Origin: Candidatus Zhuqueibacterota bacterium
Lineage (GTDB): Bacteria; Zhuqueibacterota; QNDG01; JABMRT01
Assembly (NCBI GenBank): GCA_013202295.1
Contig: JABMRT010000244.1
Coordinates: 1-52,602, forward strand
DNA: 52,602 nt
Reading direction: 5' to 3'
How positions within the stretch are numbered: position 1 is the first letter of the stretch; each line of letters opens with the position of its first letter. Below, piece after piece: positions 49,745 through 52,602 of this stretch. Both the position numbers and the translations under genes were made by a program. A model generated the notes under the pieces. The model ran no database searches, was not told the DNA's origin, and saw nothing but the letters and a program-made list of their open reading frames with translations.

Positions 49745-51105
49745 GAATGCCTTTCTGATTGTATTTCAACATGATTAACATCCGAGCGATTACGGTTCAA
49801 ATTCTGCATTTCCCGACGATGTTGTTGGTCAATAATATATAGAGCAAATAAAAGGCCCGCCATCACACCTGCTTGTATCAACAGTTGCTCACTTCTGATA
49901 TCCGGTGCTGATAGCAGTGTTAAAAAAATCGCCAGGAAACCGGTTAAAATACCGATACCCAAATTTGAGATATACGTACTTTGAGACTTGATCACCTGAA
50001 ATCCTGCAGAAAAAAATTGAAAAATAGCCCAGAGTAAAAGAAGGCTACTTATTACTCCTGCTTGTGCAAGAAAATACAGATATGAATTATGTACCATTTC
50101 ATCGAACTGCCAGGATCTTGGATCAAGCCGCTCCTCTGGTGTCACATAGTTTGGAGATACCAACTCATAATTCTCAAGACCTGTTCCCATAATTGGATTT
50201 CCGAGTATGACTCGATAAGCCACGCGGAACTGATCAAAACGAATATCTCTTGATGTGTTGCGATCTTCTCCGAATTGATTAGTAATGGCAGTGCTGTACC
50301 GTATTATAAAAATAGCTCCAATGATAACCACCACGATCGTGGCCCATTGTACCTTTGGCCGCCATTTATTTTTCAGCATACTCACAAGAAACATTATTGC
50401 CGTTGAGATAATAAACGCAAGCCAGGGCCCTCTTGTGTATGTGGCAAGAAGTGCAACAGCACCAGACGCCGCCATAAATGTATAGACATATCCCCAAATC
50501 GGACGGGAGGATCTTTGAAAGACCAACATCCGAATTATTAAAGGCAAAAGAAAGATGATAAAATTTGAGAGATAATGAGGCACATAAAATGTGCCACTTG
50601 CACGCCATGGATCATGATTTTCCCCCAATGCCCATAATCCGGCATACCCAAATCTCAATTGCCACATTGCCACCAGACTTTCAAATACTAATGCGAAAAA
50701 CAATCCATAGAGAAGTGCATTTAAATGTGATCGCTCTCTCGCAAAGTTCACCACACAAATAAATACCAGGTAGGCTCTAAAGAATTTTGAAATCTCGGCA
50801 AAGGCCCATCCTGAATTGATAGCGAAAAATGAGGTGAAGGACATCCATAAAAAAAGCAATATCAGAGGTTTTCCAACTTTAGGTATGGCAAATCGTAACC
50901 GGGGTTTACTGAATAAGCCGGTTATAAGTAGAATGAGTATTGGGAAGTCAACCAGTAAAAATCCCGTATAATGATAAAACACCCATCCAACAGAAATGAC
51001 AATATAAAATCCCAACAGAAACAGCAGATTGCGCCTGAAATTTTTTCCTGATAGCAATTGAATAATCGCAATCAATCCGCCAATAATAAAAACGGCAACT
51101 CGCAT
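49741..51105 (-). CDS. O-antigen ligase/polymerase family membrane protein
   Basis: A 454-aa protein of the Wzy_C/WaaL family, about 11 membrane helices and a large periplasmic loop (about 275-345) with NPIMGTGLENYELVSP and the HNSYLYFLAQAGVIS signature. It joins or polymerises lipid-linked repeat units in the periplasm. From sequence alone ligase and polymerase cannot be separated. The 3' end overlaps the methyltransferase by 4 bp. Confidence 0.9.
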   Translation of the reverse strand: MRVAVFIIGGLIAIIQLLSGKNFRRNLLFLLGFYIVISVGWVFYHYTGFLLVDFPILILLITGLFSKPRLRFAIPKVGKPLILLFLWMSFTSFFAINSGWAFAEISKFFRAYLVFICVVNFARERSHLNALLYGLFFALVFESLVAMWQLRFGYAGLWALGENHDPWRASGTFYVPHYLSNFIIFLLPLIIRMLVFQRSSRPIWGYVYTFMAASGAVALLATYTRGPWLAFIISTAIMFLVSMLKNKWRPKVQWATIVVVIIGAIFIIRYSTAITNQFGEDRNTSRDIRFDQFRVAYRVILGNPIMGTGLENYELVSPNYVTPEERLDPRSWQFDEMVHNSYLYFLAQAGVISSLLLLWAIFQFFSAGFQVIKSQSTYISNLGIGILTGFLAIFLTLLSAPDIRSEQLLIQAGVMAGLLFALYIIDQQHRREMQNLNRNRSDVNHVEIQSERHS

Positions 51106-51159
51106 CTATTTAACCATTAAATATTTATGGGCATGAATCACAATAGTAACTCTTTGAAA

Positions 51160-52413
51160 TTAAATCTCATCTATGTTTTCCTTTGCTTTGCGCCCATGTA
51201 TAAATCGGACCTTCATATTGGATAGAATCACGCTAATCCCCAAGCTGGAAAAAATCAACACCAAAGGAATAAGGGGAAGACGGTAACGGGGCGTTGCCAA
51301 TGTGACCACATGGATGGCAGTATAATAGGCACCGAACAATACAGGTATCCATATATCCAGGCGCCGCCAATGGGTTCGAATCATACCGATGACTGCTGTG
51401 ATTAGAACCAGCAAATGAATGATGCCAAGACCAAGAGAGAACAAAAGACTGGGAGGACGATCATAACCGGTTGGCACATTCTTATACACCTGGAACCAAA
51501 ACCGATAAAACTTCTTCATCATTAATCGCATGATGGCCCATGGATTCTCAAGAATCATTTTTTTCGCTTCCTTTGCAAGAATGCGATTGCGTTCAATTAG
51601 CGACTTGCCTCCGGCCAGTTCGTCAATTTTGGCAATGGTTTCATCGTGCCTGTGTTCACCATCAAATGGTAGATAGTTACCTGTCCAAAGCACCTCGCCA
51701 GAACCCGTAGCTACCGGAAGGAACACATTAAAATGTATATAATTGCGAACAGTCCATGGTATTAAAACCATGCAGAATACCATAAAAAAGAGAAACCATT
51801 TTCTCCAATACCTGCGAAAGGCTGAAAAACAAAGCATGATCCCGAGAAGAAACAGAGGGAACATCTGTGTGCTCCCCTTCACCAGGGTAGAGACACCAAG
51901 AAAGAATCCCGCTAAAGCCCAATCCAGCCATTTATAGGGTTCTTGAAAAGCACGGATTAAAAACAGAATAGCGACACAGAGTAGCAAGATATTCAATGTT
52001 TCATTATATAGATAAGCCGGAATTGCTATAAGTGCAGGATGCAGGGCGAATAATACCAGCGTAATGAATCCGACTGTTTCATTATAAAGTCGTTTTGCAA
52101 TGTAAAATACGATCCAGGCAGTCAATCCTGATAACAATATCTGTATGACCTTCACCAGAATATAATGAACACCAAATAGTTTATAGATCCCGGCAAGGAA
52201 AAGAGGGTATAACGGCGCGACAAAAACAGTCGGTGTATGCCAAATGGCAAATCCATTGCCTATCATGATATTGTGCGCAATGCGATTGTAGTTTAAAGAA
52301 TCCATCCAGAGCGGATCACCAATTTCAGGTTTTATCAGAATAAATGCTATGCGCAGTGCGACAACGAATCCGCACAGAATAAGGATTGCCCATTTTGATG
52401 AAATACCTTTCAT
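51160..52413 (-). CDS. GT39/ArnT-like membrane glycosyltransferase
   Basis: A 417-aa polytopic protein of the PMT_2/GT39 (GT-C) group, 9-10 helices. The first periplasmic loop carries the acidic pair expected in the catalytic site (GDPLWMDSLNYNRIAHNIM, D at the WMD position). The enzyme uses a polyprenyl-phosphate sugar on the periplasmic side. It overlaps by 4 bp the DUF2304 gene, a usual companion of polyprenyl-phosphate sugar pathways. Confidence 0.87.
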   Translation of the reverse strand: MKGISSKWAILILCGFVVALRIAFILIKPEIGDPLWMDSLNYNRIAHNIMIGNGFAIWHTPTVFVAPLYPLFLAGIYKLFGVHYILVKVIQILLSGLTAWIVFYIAKRLYNETVGFITLVLFALHPALIAIPAYLYNETLNILLLCVAILFLIRAFQEPYKWLDWALAGFFLGVSTLVKGSTQMFPLFLLGIMLCFSAFRRYWRKWFLFFMVFCMVLIPWTVRNYIHFNVFLPVATGSGEVLWTGNYLPFDGEHRHDETIAKIDELAGGKSLIERNRILAKEAKKMILENPWAIMRLMMKKFYRFWFQVYKNVPTGYDRPPSLLFSLGLGIIHLLVLITAVIGMIRTHWRRLDIWIPVLFGAYYTAIHVVTLATPRYRLPLIPLVLIFSSLGISVILSNMKVRFIHGRKAKENIDEI

Positions 52414-52602
52414 GGATTGTTGCCGCCCTTTTTTTGAGATAGCTGATCTATTTTATTTTCAAGCAACGCCACTTTCTGAGCCAGAATCGCATTTTGTTCT
52501 GTGAGCTTTGATATGACAATCGTAACGTGGAGCATGACCAAAAGGCCGCAGAAGAAAGCGATTATAAACAGGGCGGAGGGTGCATAATACACTCCCATAA
52601 GC
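52410..52602 (-). CDS. DUF2304 small membrane protein (partial)
   Basis: The C-terminal 63 residues of a DUF2304 protein, cut by the window edge. A hydrophobic helix (YAPSALFIIAFFCGLLVMLH) is followed by a coiled coil (SKLTEQNAILAQKVALLENK). The frame is open beyond the ATG at 52598, and family members have an extra N-terminal pair of helices, so the true start lies outside. Often encoded beside dolichyl-phosphate-mannose synthase-like GT2 genes. Confidence 0.8.
   Translation of the reverse strand, partial: LMGVYYAPSALFIIAFFCGLLVMLHVTIVISKLTEQNAILAQKVALLENKIDQLSQKKGGNNP

Noticed and set aside
1-52602. CRISPR arrays, tRNA or rRNA genes
   Set aside because: No direct-repeat/spacer pattern, no cloverleaf with TTCGA arm and no rRNA core sequence was noticed on reading both strands.

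Overview
The window reads like a metagenome contig from an uncultured Gram-negative member of the FCB group (KSB1/Calditrichota/Ignavibacteria-like). The basis is a surface protein with a type IX secretion C-terminal sorting domain (SNYPNPFNP...), a PorV/PorQ-type outer-membrane protein, many lipoproteins with a short lipobox, a TonB-dependent receptor with a CarboxypepD_reg-like N-terminus, and an RND/TolC efflux set. The phylum call is inference; there is no rRNA marker here. Almost everything from 2.5 kb to the right edge lies on the minus strand; only larC, the repeat protein, an ATP-grasp gene and one doubtful ORF are on plus.

Layout. 0.2-2.5 kb (+): larC and a surface protein built of 15-residue glycine-rich repeats. 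2.5-3.1 kb: a small lipoprotein flanked by two related hairpin repeats, then a terminator. 3.1-12.8 kb (-): a LacI-type regulator with a consensus promoter and a double operator, followed by a TonB receptor, a secreted FN3 protein, a lipoprotein, a PorV-like protein and an IPT/propeller lipoprotein. This looks like one regulated outer-membrane uptake operon without SusD. 12.9-18.7 kb (-): a T9SS-sorted propeller protein coupled to a membrane M28 peptidase. 18.7-21.1 kb (-): an accessory patch that seems AT-rich by eye, with a RAYT transposase between two inverted palindromes, a NifX/NifB-like protein, a YwbE gene with a non-ATG start, and a Zn-ribbon/two-TM pair. 21.2-27.7 kb (-): efp-accB-accC-gcvH-V4R-gcvPA plus a TPR lipoprotein, from a consensus promoter that diverges from a second consensus promoter serving an ATP-grasp gene (27.9-28.7 kb, +). 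28.8-29.7 kb: a Tat-exported aldo/keto reductase. 29.8-36.2 kb (-): a tetR-tolC-adaptor-RND efflux operon with a palindromic operator. 36.3-37.2 kb (-): glnK with a sigma-54-like promoter and a decayed, 3'-truncated amt. 37.6-52.6 kb (-): a large surface polysaccharide region with DUF1972 and GT4 glycosyltransferases, an SDR epimerase, an RmlC-like cupin, a flippase, a methyltransferase, an O-antigen ligase/polymerase, a GT39 and a DUF2304 protein cut by the window edge. It is interrupted by a secreted glycosidase-like protein with its own terminator.

How it fits together: the core metabolic block (fatty-acid carboxylation, glycine cleavage, EF-P) sits among envelope functions: regulated nutrient uptake, export of surface proteins, drug or metabolite efflux, and polysaccharide assembly. 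Signs of recent remodelling are the amt pseudogene joined to the efflux operon, the RAYT element, and several families of palindromic intergenic repeats. All calls were made by eye from sequence; no database search was run.
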